A DNA stretch of 48,117 nucleotides from positions 1 to 48,117 of the forward strand of contig NZ_LZKU01000227.1 in NCBI RefSeq assembly GCF_001672975.1, in the 5' to 3' direction. The position numbers and the translations under genes were made by a program. Source of the stretch: Mycobacterium sp. 1465703.0. Lineage in GTDB: Bacteria > Actinomycetota > Actinomycetes > Mycobacteriales > Mycobacteriaceae. Of this stretch, positions 7,756 to 18,953 are shown piece after piece (positions within the stretch are counted from its first letter, which is position 1; every line of letters starts with the position of its first letter). Under the pieces are notes generated by a model. That model saw only the letters and a program-made list of their open reading frames with translations. It was not told the origin of the DNA and searched no databases.

Positions 7756-9072
7756 ATGACAGTACCCGAACAGCTGGTGATCGATGACCGCGAATGGGGC
7801 ATCTTTCGGGTTCATCGCTGCGCCTTTACGTCTCCGGAAGTCCTTCAGCTCGAGCGGGAGCGGATATTCGACCGCTGTTGGCTCTATGTGGGACATGAGT
7901 CAGAAGTGCCGAATCCGAACGACTTTCAAACGCGCCGGGTCGGGGACAGATCGGTGATCTACAGTCGCGACCGCCGGGGTCGGATACAGGTCATGCTCAA
8001 CACCTGCCGCCACCGCGGCGCGGAAGTGTGTCGCGAAAAGCGGGGCAATCGCAAGGTTTTCACCTGCTTCTACCACGGCTGGGCCTATGACGACACCGGC
8101 GCACTGGTCAGCGTGCCCGGTGAAGACGCCTACAGCGGTGGTTTCCGCAGAGCGGAACATGGACTGTGCCGGCCCCGCTGCGAAACCTACCGTGGATTCA
8201 CTTTCTTGACCTACAGCCCCGATACCCCCGACCTGGAAACCTATCTCGCCGACGCGCGGTACCTGTTCGATCTGGTGGCCGACCAGTCACCGCTCGGCAT
8301 GCGGATCGTCGCCGGGACCCACGAGTATTCGATGAATGCGAACTGGAAGCTGTTGATGGAAAACAGTTGCGACGGCTACCACGCGTTCAGCGTCCACCAG
8401 ACGTATTTCGAAATGATGCTCAACCTCGGAGTCACCCCGGGCCTGGCAGCCGAACAGGGCAACGGCAGGGCGGTGTCATTGGGCAATGGCCACGCGGTGG
8501 CCGAAAGCCCCGAACTGGGCATGCCGCTGATGTCCGAGGAGATCCTGACGGCCATCTCCCGGCGACGCGAAGATGTCGTGCTGCGGCTGGGCGAAGCGCA
8601 CACGAGACGCATGCTCAATACCAGCCGCAACCTGATCGCGTTCCCCAACCTGGCTCTCATCGACCTGAACTTCGGCATCCAGGTCCGCACCATGTTTCCC
8701 GTTGCCCCCGACCGAACCGAGATCACCGGTTGGCAGCTGATGCCCGCCGATATGCCCGAGGACCTGAAGTCCTATCGACTGGACAACGCGATGAGCTTCT
8801 GGGGACCCGCAGGACTGGCCACTCCGGACGACATAGCAGGTCTCGAGCTATGCCAGCGAGGGTATTCGGCGATGAAAGAGGTGCAGTGGTCGGATATTTC
8901 GCGCGGCATGAACGCCGCCGAACCCACCGTTCTCGACGAGTTGCAGATGCGGGCTTTTTGGCGGCAGTGGAACACGGCGCTTACCGGCAGACCGGCCCTT
9001 CCCGAAGGGCCTCGCTATGACATCTCCTACCTCGGCCCCAAGGAGCACACAGCGTCCGGCGGCGTGGGATGA
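7756..9072 (+). CDS. aromatic-ring-hydroxylating dioxygenase, alpha (large) subunit
   Basis: The 438-residue catalytic subunit of a Rieske non-haem iron oxygenase, which adds both atoms of O2 to an aromatic or similar ring. The N-terminal Rieske centre is C84-x-H86 ... C104-x2-H107 (CRHRG and CFYHGW). The mononuclear iron site is in NWKLLMENSCDGYHAFSVHQ (196-215): D206 bridges to the Rieske domain of the neighbouring subunit and H209/H214 bind iron. Length and order match the benzoate/anthranilate/biphenyl-type superfamily, but the substrate cannot be read. ATG 7756 has GGAG upstream. The stop overlaps the beta-subunit start as ATGA, the usual alpha-beta arrangement. Confidence 0.93.
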   Translation: MTVPEQLVIDDREWGIFRVHRCAFTSPEVLQLERERIFDRCWLYVGHESEVPNPNDFQTRRVGDRSVIYSRDRRGRIQVMLNTCRHRGAEVCREKRGNRKVFTCFYHGWAYDDTGALVSVPGEDAYSGGFRRAEHGLCRPRCETYRGFTFLTYSPDTPDLETYLADARYLFDLVADQSPLGMRIVAGTHEYSMNANWKLLMENSCDGYHAFSVHQTYFEMMLNLGVTPGLAAEQGNGRAVSLGNGHAVAESPELGMPLMSEEILTAISRRREDVVLRLGEAHTRRMLNTSRNLIAFPNLALIDLNFGIQVRTMFPVAPDRTEITGWQLMPADMPEDLKSYRLDNAMSFWGPAGLATPDDIAGLELCQRGYSAMKEVQWSDISRGMNAAEPTVLDELQMRAFWRQWNTALTGRPALPEGPRYDISYLGPKEHTASGGVG

Positions 9073-9566
9073 CCGCCGCGGCCGTTGCTCCGGTCACCCG
9101 CGCGGACGTCGAAGAATTCCTGTACCTCGAAGCTGCGCTGCTCGACGAGTGGCGCTTGGAGGACTGGCTGGATCTGTTCACCCCGGGTTGCGTCTATGAG
9201 GTACCCGCGTGCGACCGGCCAGACGAGGCGATCGAGGGAAGCTTCGCGCTGATACGCGACCGGCGCCCGCTGCTCGAAGAAAGGGTGCGGCGACTGAACA
9301 AGCCGACCGCCCACGCGGAGTATCCCCATTCCAGGACGCGACGGCTGATCAGCAACGTGCGCATCCTGGCCCGCACCGACCGTCGGCTGAACGTCGCGGC
9401 CAACTTCGCGGTCTTTCGGATACACCACGGCGTGGAGGTCACTTACGTGGGGCGCTATGACTACGTGCTGGCCGTTACCGCCAAAGGCCTTCGGATCCAC
9501 CGGCGAAAGGCCACGCTGGATCACGATGTCCTCGATCCCCACGGCAAGATCAGCATCATCCTGTAA
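9069..9566 (+). CDS. aromatic-ring-hydroxylating dioxygenase, beta (small) subunit
   Basis: A 165-residue protein of the ring-hydroxylating beta/NTF2-like (SnoaL) fold. Family features are the N-terminal helix with EEFLYLEAALLDEWRLEDWL, then the strand region ending FTPGCVYEVPA, the middle DRRPLLEERVRRL and THR-like SRTRRLISNVRI, and the C-terminal YDYVLAVTAKGLRIHRRKA. It assembles with the alpha subunit into an (alpha-beta)3 oxygenase and is structural rather than catalytic. It overlaps the alpha stop codon by 4 nt and is followed 9 nt later by the Rieske ferredoxin gene. Confidence 0.9.
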   Translation: MTAAAVAPVTRADVEEFLYLEAALLDEWRLEDWLDLFTPGCVYEVPACDRPDEAIEGSFALIRDRRPLLEERVRRLNKPTAHAEYPHSRTRRLISNVRILARTDRRLNVAANFAVFRIHHGVEVTYVGRYDYVLAVTAKGLRIHRRKATLDHDVLDPHGKISIIL

Positions 9567-9575
9567 GCGCGACCG

Positions 9576-9935
9576 ATGCTCGTATTCGCCTGCAACGCCG
9601 ACGAACTCGAAGACGGCGATTCCCGGCCGGTGGCCACCGCGCCGCACGTCGCGGTATTTCGCGTCGACGGTGAGTACTACGCGACCCAAGATGCCTGCAG
9701 CCACGAGCATTGGTCCTTGGGTGAGAATGGCGAACTGGAAGGTTACGAAGTGGTGTGCCCGCTGCACATGGCACGCTTTGACGTCCGCGACGGCCGCCCA
9801 CTGTGTCTGCCCGCTCGGGCACCGCTGACGACCTACCCCGTGGTCGTGCGCGACGGCCAGGTGATGATCGAGATCCCGGACGACGCGGAAAGCGCCACGG
9901 ACGAGCACTCCGCCGAACTGTCGGCGGCCGAGTAG
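9576..9935 (+). CDS. Rieske [2Fe-2S] ferredoxin for the dioxygenase
   Basis: A 119-residue soluble Rieske ferredoxin. The cluster ligands are C41-x-H43 (CSHEHWSLGE) and C61-x2-H64 (CPLHMARFDV), spaced as in bphA3/hcaC-type ferredoxins. It should pass electrons one at a time to the oxygenase encoded just upstream. The last 15 residues are an acidic, Ala/Ser-rich tail beyond the usual domain. No ferredoxin reductase follows: the next gene is the core ComF-like phosphoribosyltransferase, so electrons must come from a reductase encoded elsewhere. This gene marks the right end of the accessory catabolic region. Confidence 0.92.
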   Translation: MLVFACNADELEDGDSRPVATAPHVAVFRVDGEYYATQDACSHEHWSLGENGELEGYEVVCPLHMARFDVRDGRPLCLPARAPLTTYPVVVRDGQVMIEIPDDAESATDEHSAELSAAE

Positions 9936-9964
9936 CTGTCACACCCGAGCGCCACACTAGCGCC

Positions 9965-10597
9965 GTGCTCGACCTGTTCCTCCCGGCCGAATGCGGCGGC
10001 TGCGGGGCGCCGTCGACCCGCTGGTGCGACGCGTGCGCCGGCGAGTTGTCGGTGCCCGCCGATCAGCCGCACGTGGTGAACCCGCGCATCGACACTGGAG
10101 TCCCGGTGTTCGCGCTCGGCCGCTACGCCAACGCGCGCCGGCAGACGATCCTGGCGCTCAAGGAGCAGGGCCGCACCGATCTCGTCGAACCCCTGGCGCG
10201 TGCCCTGGCCATCGGCGTGCACCGGCTGCTGTCGTGGGGGATCGTGCCGACCCCGCTGACCATCGTGCCCGCACCAACCCGGCGTTCGGCCGCCCGCCGG
10301 CGCGGCGGCGACCCCGTGGCCCGGCTGGCGCGCGCCGCGGTGGCACACCATCCGGAGATCACCGTCGCGCCGGCATTGCGGCTCAAGGCGCTGACGCGTG
10401 ACTCGGTGGGGTTGGGCATCGCCGCGCGCGAGAGCAACATCACCGGCCGCGTGGTGCTGTGCGGCCAACTGCCGCGCACCGAAGTCATGGTCGTCGACGA
10501 CATTGTCACCACCGGTGCGACGGCGCGAGAGTCGGTGCGGACCCTGCACGCCGCCGGGCTTCGGGTCGCCGCGGTGCTGGCGATCGCCGCGGTGTGA
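9965..10597 (+). CDS. ComF-family phosphoribosyltransferase-like protein
   Basis: A 210-residue protein with an N-terminal four-Cys cluster (CGGCG and CDAC, about residues 10-26) and a C-terminal PRTase domain whose PRPP-binding loop is MVVDDIVTTGAT (about 175-186). The family includes ComF/GntX, involved in DNA uptake or of unknown role. M. tuberculosis Rv3242c occupies the same place upstream of hpf and secA1. I start at GTG 9965, giving MLDLFLPAECGGCG as in other family members. The open frame continues upstream through the ferredoxin gene, but that part has no family resemblance. Confidence 0.85.
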   Translation: MLDLFLPAECGGCGAPSTRWCDACAGELSVPADQPHVVNPRIDTGVPVFALGRYANARRQTILALKEQGRTDLVEPLARALAIGVHRLLSWGIVPTPLTIVPAPTRRSAARRRGGDPVARLARAAVAHHPEITVAPALRLKALTRDSVGLGIAARESNITGRVVLCGQLPRTEVMVVDDIVTTGATARESVRTLHAAGLRVAAVLAIAAV

Positions 10598-10915
10598 ATC
10601 GGCCCGGCTGGGCAGAACCCATGAACGTGCCAAGAGCATGTGAAGAACTCGCAACAGCTCGACCAAATTAGTGGCATCTGCAGGCGAACACGAGCTAACG
10701 TCGAGAACAACGAAGAACGACTCATCGGACTGACTCACTGGTCGCCATTTCTTCCAGGTGAGACCCATTTGCGGGAAGGGGTGAGTAATCGACACCTTGC
10801 ACCGGCGGGCAGCCTGCGGCGGTAGCCAGTCTCGAACCGCTCCCACCTCGTCGGCGCATCAAACAGCCGGGCACGCAGGGCGCGTGCGACGTGAAAGAGA
10901 AACGAGTTGTCACGT
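10598..10915. other. 318-bp leader upstream of hpf
   Basis: No gene is evident; short frames here lack domains. The segment is noticeably A-rich around 10630-10720. It presumably carries the hpf promoter and leader. I see no clear sigma-factor box or terminator hairpin. Confidence 0.4.
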
Positions 10916-11596
10916 ATGTCAAGGCTATCCGTGGATTCAGGTCAGATCCTGGACCAACCGCCCGTCACCAATGGGCAAGACCAACCGACAACCACCGCCG
11001 ATGTCGTGTTCAAAGGCCGCAACGTAGAAATCCCCGATCACTACCGTCTATACGTCTCGCAAAAACTCGCCCGCCTCGAGCGGTTCGATCGCTCCATCTA
11101 CCTTTTTGATGTCGAGCTCAAGCACGCGCCCAACCGGCGTCAGCGCAAATTCTGTCAGCGTGTCGAGATCACCGCGCGCGGCCGCGGCCCGGTGACCCGC
11201 GCGGAGGCCTGTGCCAACAGTTTCTACGCCGCCTTTGAGTCCGCGGTCGACAAGCTGGAGAACCGGCTGCGCCGGGTCAAGGATCGCCGCAAGGTTCACT
11301 ACGGGGACAAGACGCCGGTGTCATTGGCCGCCGCCACCGCGGTGCCGCCGCCCGCCCCGGACACCGCGGCGCAGCCCCCGGCCGCCGAACGCGACGGCGT
11401 GGAAAACGACCACGAGCCCGGGCGGATCGTGCGGACCAAGGAGCACCCGGCCACGCCGATGACGGTTGACGACGCGCTCTACGAAATGGAGCTGGTCGGG
11501 CACGACTTCTTCTTGTTTCACGACAAGCAGACCGAACGGCCCTGTGTCGTCTACCGACGGCACGCCTACGACTACGGGTTGATTCGACTGGGCTGA
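10916..11596 (+). CDS. hpf: ribosome hibernation promoting factor, long form
   Basis: A 226-residue long-form HPF. The N-terminal S30AE domain (about residues 25-130) starts at VVFKGRNVEIPDHYRLYV and has the basic helix region KLENRLRRVKDRRKVHYG. A Pro/Ala-rich linker (about 140-165) leads to the C-terminal dimerisation domain (about 170-226, RIVRTKEHPATPMTVDDAL ... YGLIRLG). It binds idle 70S ribosomes and, in long-form species, dimerises them. ATG 10916 is preferred to TTG 10907. It lies between the comF-like gene and secA1, as in M. tuberculosis Rv3241c. Confidence 0.93.
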   Translation: MSRLSVDSGQILDQPPVTNGQDQPTTTADVVFKGRNVEIPDHYRLYVSQKLARLERFDRSIYLFDVELKHAPNRRQRKFCQRVEITARGRGPVTRAEACANSFYAAFESAVDKLENRLRRVKDRRKVHYGDKTPVSLAAATAVPPPAPDTAAQPPAAERDGVENDHEPGRIVRTKEHPATPMTVDDALYEMELVGHDFFLFHDKQTERPCVVYRRHAYDYGLIRLG

Positions 11597-11689
11597 TCAG
11601 GCTCGCCTGAGGTTCGGCGGCCGTTGGGGCCTCGTCGCCTACCATGGGAGTCGCTCAAGAGAAGACTCCTACCAACAGGGGACATAGCT

Positions 11690-14518
<2,829 letters not shown>

Positions 14519-14638
14519 CCACCGGCCAACGTTTCTCGACCCGGCAGCAACCCCCATGCCCTACGCTTAACAGGCATCGGCTTGTGTGTGGCTACGGTGA
14601 TGCCGCGCTGGTGAGGAGTCGAGAAAGGGGCGAGTTCC

Positions 14639-16189
14639 ATGCCCTTCGACGGAGCCGTGTCCCGGACTGACGTCCTGGCCGCGCTATCGCTGGCGATCGA
14701 CCTCGGGCTGGGGCAGCCGATGGATCACATGCTGCGGTCCGCGGCGATCGGCTCGCGATTGGCGATGCGGCTCGGACTCGACGAGCGTGAGCGCGGGACG
14801 GTTTTCTACACGGCGCTGGTGATGTGGATCGGCTGTCACGCCGACTCGCACGAGTATGCGCAGTGGTTCGGCGACGACATCGCGGTGCGACATGACAGCC
14901 ACTACATTGACTGGTCCGGCGCGCCATACCGCCGTTTTCTGATAAGCAATCTGGGCCGTGGGGCGACGTTGCCGAAACGAGCCCAGTTGGCGGCCAAAGT
15001 TCTCTGGGACGGGCGCGGGAATCTCGGCGCGCTGGTGCACTCCCATTGCCTGTCGGCTGCGCTGCTCGCCGAAGAGATCGGCCTGGGCGCCGATGTGTGT
15101 CAAGCCCTGCCGTATGCATACGAACGATGGGACGGCAGCGGGCTTCCCGCCGGGGCCGCCGGAAACCAGATACCGGTGGCCATGCGGGTGGCGCAGATCT
15201 CCGACATCGCCGAAGTGCACCACCGCGCTTACGGCGCGAGTGCGGCGATCGCAGAGATTCGCCGTCGCAGCGGCAAGCAGTTCGACCCGGATATCGTCGC
15301 GGTGTTCACCGCAGCCGCCGACGACTTGCTGCGCGAGCACGAAGACGTCTGGTCGACCGCTGCCGGCCTGGCTCCAGATCCGGGCGAAGCGCTGAGCGGT
15401 CCCGGGCTGGACCGACTGCTGTGCGCGATGGGCGACTTCGCGGATCTGAAATGCCCGTTCACCCTGGGCCATTCGCGTGCCGTCGCGCAGCTGGCGGAGA
15501 GCGCCGGAAAGTGCGCCGGGCTGCCGCAGGACGAAATCGATGTCCTGCGCCGCGCAGGCTACGTGCACGATCTCGGTCGCATCGGTGTGTCGAACCGGGT
15601 GTGGGAAAAGCCGGACGCATTGACCGATGTCGAACGCGAGCGCGTGCATTTGCATCCCTATCTGACCGGCAGGATTTTGGCCCGGGTCGGTGGGCTGAAG
15701 GCCGTCCGGGAGGTCGCGGTGAACCATCACGAGCGACTGGACGGCTCGGGCTACCCGAACGGCCTGCGCGGTGAGGACCTGTCGGTTCGCGACCGGCTGC
15801 TCGCTGCCGCCGAAAGCTATTGCTCCTCAATGGAACCGCGACCCTACCGGGATGCGCGGGACGGGGCCGCCGCGGCCGGGAAACTGCGCGACGAAGCGGT
15901 CCGCGGCCGCCTGGACGGCGATGCGGTCGAAGCCGTGTTGCAGGCCGCGGGCCACCGGCCGTCGCGCAGAGCCGCCAGGCCGGCGGGGTTGACGCGGCGC
16001 GAGGCCGAGGTGTTGCTCCACGTCGCACAGGGGCACTCCAACAAAGAGATCGCCTCGGCGCTATGGATTTCCGAGAAGACGGTACGTAACCACGTCGAAC
16101 ACATCTACGCCAAGATCGGGGTGTCGAACCGGATCGGGGCCAGCCTGTACGCGACCCGGCACGGCCTGGCCGGCGGCACACCCAACTGA
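14639..16189 (+). CDS. tandem HD-domain (HD-GYP) protein with LuxR-type DNA-binding domain
   Basis: A 516-residue one-component regulator. The N-terminal half (about 1-240) is an HD-like repeat that has lost key histidines: where an intact copy has HHE it reads AYERWDGSGLP. The second repeat (about 255-430) keeps H310-D311 (YVHDLGRIG) and HHERLDGSGYP (H363, H364, then GYP), the HD-GYP signature of cyclic-di-GMP phosphodiesterases. A LuxR helix-turn-helix closes the protein (about 448-506, LTRREAEVLLHVAQGHSNKE, then SEKTVRNHVEHIYAKIGVSN). The layout suggests a DNA-binding protein whose activity depends on nucleotide binding or hydrolysis. It precedes a nucleotide cyclase gene by 70 bp. No receiver domain or membrane segment is present. 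Confidence 0.88.
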   Translation: MPFDGAVSRTDVLAALSLAIDLGLGQPMDHMLRSAAIGSRLAMRLGLDERERGTVFYTALVMWIGCHADSHEYAQWFGDDIAVRHDSHYIDWSGAPYRRFLISNLGRGATLPKRAQLAAKVLWDGRGNLGALVHSHCLSAALLAEEIGLGADVCQALPYAYERWDGSGLPAGAAGNQIPVAMRVAQISDIAEVHHRAYGASAAIAEIRRRSGKQFDPDIVAVFTAAADDLLREHEDVWSTAAGLAPDPGEALSGPGLDRLLCAMGDFADLKCPFTLGHSRAVAQLAESAGKCAGLPQDEIDVLRRAGYVHDLGRIGVSNRVWEKPDALTDVERERVHLHPYLTGRILARVGGLKAVREVAVNHHERLDGSGYPNGLRGEDLSVRDRLLAAAESYCSSMEPRPYRDARDGAAAAGKLRDEAVRGRLDGDAVEAVLQAAGHRPSRRAARPAGLTRREAEVLLHVAQGHSNKEIASALWISEKTVRNHVEHIYAKIGVSNRIGASLYATRHGLAGGTPN

Positions 16190-16207
16190 CCCGCTGAAGC
16201 CCGATGA

Positions 16208-16225
16208 ATGGGGTGGATGCCCCAT
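16208..16225 (+). promoter_or_regulatory. inverted repeat in the leader of the cyclase gene
   Basis: Perfect 6-bp arms ATGGGG and CCCCAT flank TGGATG. The repeat lies between the HD-GYP/LuxR stop and the cyclase start and covers the alternative ATG at 16224. It could be an mRNA hairpin or a protein site; there is no T tract, so it is not an obvious terminator. Confidence 0.3.
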
Positions 16226-16259
16226 GCGCCGGTGGGCGAATCGGGGCGAACATTTCCCC

Positions 16260-17069
16260 ATGACCAGCAATGCCAGAGGCCCCACGGCCGCGGCCGTCGC
16301 GTTGGAACGGCAACCGGCGCCCTCGACGGCGCTTTGGGGACGGGTGCTCACCGACGGCCACGCGTCCCTGGTCCGGGCAAGGCACGCGTTTCGCTACCTG
16401 CCCTCGGCACCGCGATGCAAGCTGTGCAACAACCCATTCGGTGGACCCGTGGGCCGGCTCTTCGCCGTGGCCGGCTTCCGCCGATCGCGCAAGAACCCCA
16501 ACCTGTGCATGCGGTGCTGCGATGCGCTGCCGCAGGGGGGAGCGGAGGTCGACATCGCGGTGCTGTTCGCCGATGTTCGCGGTTCCACGGCGCTGGGGCA
16601 CTGTCGGGCCGCCGCGGACTTCGCTGCGCTGCTCAACCGGTTCTACTGTGCCGCAACACAAACCCTGCTGCGCCATGACGCGGTGATCGACAAACTCATC
16701 GGTGACGAAGTGATGGCGTTCTTCGTCCAAGGCATCAGCGGGCCGAATTATCGGCAACGGGCCGTCCAGGCGGGCATCGACCTGCTCGAAGCGGTGGGAT
16801 ACGGCACTGCGGGCGGACCCTGGCTGGACGTCGGCGTCGGTGTGCACGCGGGTATCGCGTACGTGGGCAACGTCGGCGGGGCCGTCGTCGACTTCACCGC
16901 CCTCGGCCGTCCGGTGAACGCAGCGGCCCGGATGCAACAGCACGCCGCCGGTGGTGAGTTGTTGATCGCCAGCGGGGTCACCGACGAAATGACGGCCGAC
17001 ATGGCGCGGCGCACGCTAAACCTGCGCGGGCAAGACGAGCCGGTCGACGTCTTCGTCCACAAAGCCTGA
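16260..17069 (+). CDS. class III adenylate/guanylate cyclase with N-terminal Cys cluster
   Basis: A 269-residue cytosolic cyclase. The N-terminal part (about residues 45-85) has CKLCNNPF and CMRCC, a probable zinc or Fe-S site. The catalytic domain (about 90-265) has both metal-binding aspartates (VLFADVRGST and IGDEVMAFF), the adenine-selecting Lys (VIDKLIGDE) and Asp (VVDFTALGR), and the transition-state Asn and Arg in VNAAARM. With K and D at the specificity positions, ATP is the likely substrate. Start 16260 is chosen at MTSNARG; ATG 16224 in frame would add 12 residues. It sits 70 bp behind the HD-GYP/LuxR gene and may share its transcript. Confidence 0.88.
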   Translation: MTSNARGPTAAAVALERQPAPSTALWGRVLTDGHASLVRARHAFRYLPSAPRCKLCNNPFGGPVGRLFAVAGFRRSRKNPNLCMRCCDALPQGGAEVDIAVLFADVRGSTALGHCRAAADFAALLNRFYCAATQTLLRHDAVIDKLIGDEVMAFFVQGISGPNYRQRAVQAGIDLLEAVGYGTAGGPWLDVGVGVHAGIAYVGNVGGAVVDFTALGRPVNAAARMQQHAAGGELLIASGVTDEMTADMARRTLNLRGQDEPVDVFVHKA

Positions 17070-17121
17070 GCCCGCGCCGAATTCAACTTCGTTGTGCCCC
17101 GTGGGATTACAGACGGCCGAG

Positions 17122-17148
17122 CCCGCGGTCCCGGTAGAGGACCGCGGG
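17122..17148. terminator. strong hairpin between convergent genes
   Basis: A 10-bp perfect stem, CCCGCGGTCC and GGACCGCGGG, with a 7-nt loop, lies between the cyclase (+) and the ABC transporter (-), whose 3' ends face each other. There is no U tract on either side, as is common in mycobacteria, but position and stability suggest a bidirectional terminator. Confidence 0.6.
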
Positions 17149-17161
17149 ATCGGCATTGCCG

Positions 17162-18874
17162 TCATCGGGTGGCCGCACCGGGCCGGGATCGCCGGTCCAG
17201 CAGCCACGCGGTCGCCAGGGTGAGGACGACGGCGAATGAGGCGAGCGCGATGAGGCTCACCGCATTGCCGCCTTCAAAGGTCTGCCGGTAGGCGGACATG
17301 GCGGGCAGTGTGGTGGTGTAGCGGTCGAGTTGCAGGTCGCGGCCCAACGCATCGAAGGCGTGCCGGTTGGACAGCACCAGGCTCATCAGGCGCCCGGGCG
17401 TGGCCATCTGGTCGACGGGCACGATGGCGCCACCGAACAGCACCTGCGGGAAGCACAGCATCGGCAGGGCCAGGGCCGCTTGCGCGGCGTTGGAGACGGC
17501 GGCCGAGGCGAAAAGGCCGAGCGCCAGTGCTGAAATCGCTTCGATCACAATCGTTGTGAACAGCAAGGCGTACACGTGCCAGCCGAGCGCGGGGAGCCGA
17601 CCAAGCGCGCGCAGCACTATCAGCAACACCGCGCTCACTCCCGCCAGAACCGGAAGCAGCGCCGTCACCTTCGACGCGACATAGGCACTCACGCTGAGCC
17701 CGGCCAGGCGCTCACGCCGGAATACGGCCATCTCGCCGACGATCTGAAGCAGACCGTACGTCAGCCCAAAGAAGAAGCCGTCGAACGCAATCCAGAACAC
17801 CATCTGGGCGGGGCCGACGCCGGCGGCGTCACCGGGATCGAACGCACCCCGTTTGAACAACGTCGCCATCATCACCGTCACCAGCACCGGCGAGCCGAGC
17901 AGGATAGCGAGGGTGAGCCGATTACGGACGAGAACATCGACATTGCGCCGGGTCAGCAGCCACCATTGCCGGACCATGCCCGTGCGATCGACGTCAGTCG
18001 GCGCGGCAGCGACCTGGCGAGTGAAGCCGGACCGGGCGGCTGATGCCTTGCGGCTCTGCGCGAATCGCTCCGCCCAGGTCCGCGGAGTGCGCTCCGCCGC
18101 CAGTCGCTCGTACACCTCGGTGAGGTTTTGCACGCGGAAATAACGGCGGGCCGCGTCCGGACTGCCGGTGAAGGCCAGGTGGCCGTCGCGGGCCAGGAAG
18201 ACCACGCGGTCGCACTGCTCGATGGCGGCCGGCTCGTGGGTGGTGAGGACGACGGTGACACCGCATTGGCTGAGCCGGCGCAGCAGTCGCATCACCTCAG
18301 CGGCGGTTGCGGGATCGAGCCCGGAGGTGGGTTCGTCGAGAAAGAAGAGGCGTGGCCGAGTCAGCAACTCCACCGCGATGCTGGCCCGCTTGCGCTGACC
18401 GCCGGACAGCTGACGCACCGGCACATCGGCTCGATCAGCCAGATCGAGGCTGTGCAGCGTCTCGTCGACGATTCGTTCCGCCTCACGTGCACCGGTGTGG
18501 CCGGGGAGCCGCAGCAGCGCCGCGTAGCGCAGGGTGCGGCGTAACGGCATCTCGAGATGGATGATGTCGTCTTGGGGCACGTAGCCGACTTTCGCGCCAG
18601 CGCCGGCGCGGCGGGCGACGCCGTCGTGCCGAAGTTCTCCGGTACACGGAGGCTGCAATCCCGCGAGGACCTCCAACAACGTGGTTTTGCCCGCTCCGCT
18701 GCCGCCCGCGATGGCGACCAGTTCGCCCGGCTCCACCGACAGCGACATGGTGTGCAGGAGTTGCCGGCCACGCACGCGCCGGCTGACGTCGACGGCGTCG
18801 ATCCGTGCGCCGTCCGGCATTTGCTCCGGGTGATCACCCAGCAGTTCGATGGCTGGGCATGTCGATTCGCTCAT
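17162..18874 (-). CDS. ABCG-type ABC transporter, ATPase fused to ABC-2 permease
   Basis: A 570-residue half-transporter. The N-terminal ATPase has Walker A GGSGAGKTTLLEVL (about residues 57-70), Q-loop YVPQDDIIH, signature LSGGQRKRAS, Walker B LFFLDEPTSGLDP, and the H-loop TTHEP. The C-terminal half (about 320-560) has six hydrophobic segments of the ABC-2/ABCG type. It resembles the ATPase-permease part of M. tuberculosis Rv1747 but lacks the FHA domains. The cargo is unknown. ATG 18874 has GGAG upstream and gives MSESTC; the open frame extends 52 codons further but into the operator region. The gene is divergent from the mddA-like gene and convergent with the cyclase. Confidence 0.88.
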   Translation of the reverse strand: MSESTCPAIELLGDHPEQMPDGARIDAVDVSRRVRGRQLLHTMSLSVEPGELVAIAGGSGAGKTTLLEVLAGLQPPCTGELRHDGVARRAGAGAKVGYVPQDDIIHLEMPLRRTLRYAALLRLPGHTGAREAERIVDETLHSLDLADRADVPVRQLSGGQRKRASIAVELLTRPRLFFLDEPTSGLDPATAAEVMRLLRRLSQCGVTVVLTTHEPAAIEQCDRVVFLARDGHLAFTGSPDAARRYFRVQNLTEVYERLAAERTPRTWAERFAQSRKASAARSGFTRQVAAAPTDVDRTGMVRQWWLLTRRNVDVLVRNRLTLAILLGSPVLVTVMMATLFKRGAFDPGDAAGVGPAQMVFWIAFDGFFFGLTYGLLQIVGEMAVFRRERLAGLSVSAYVASKVTALLPVLAGVSAVLLIVLRALGRLPALGWHVYALLFTTIVIEAISALALGLFASAAVSNAAQAALALPMLCFPQVLFGGAIVPVDQMATPGRLMSLVLSNRHAFDALGRDLQLDRYTTTLPAMSAYRQTFEGGNAVSLIALASFAVVLTLATAWLLDRRSRPGAATR

Positions 18875-18953
18875 GATCTGGTCTCCGAACTTTCTCGAGG
18901 TTGGCCTGTCACGGGCGATCATCGGTCCGCCGCGGGTGCCGCTACATGAGGCG

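Noticed and set aside
15459..16943. 494-codon minus-strand open frame
   Set aside because: Spans the HD-GYP/LuxR and cyclase genes on the wrong strand; Arg/Pro-rich with no domain.
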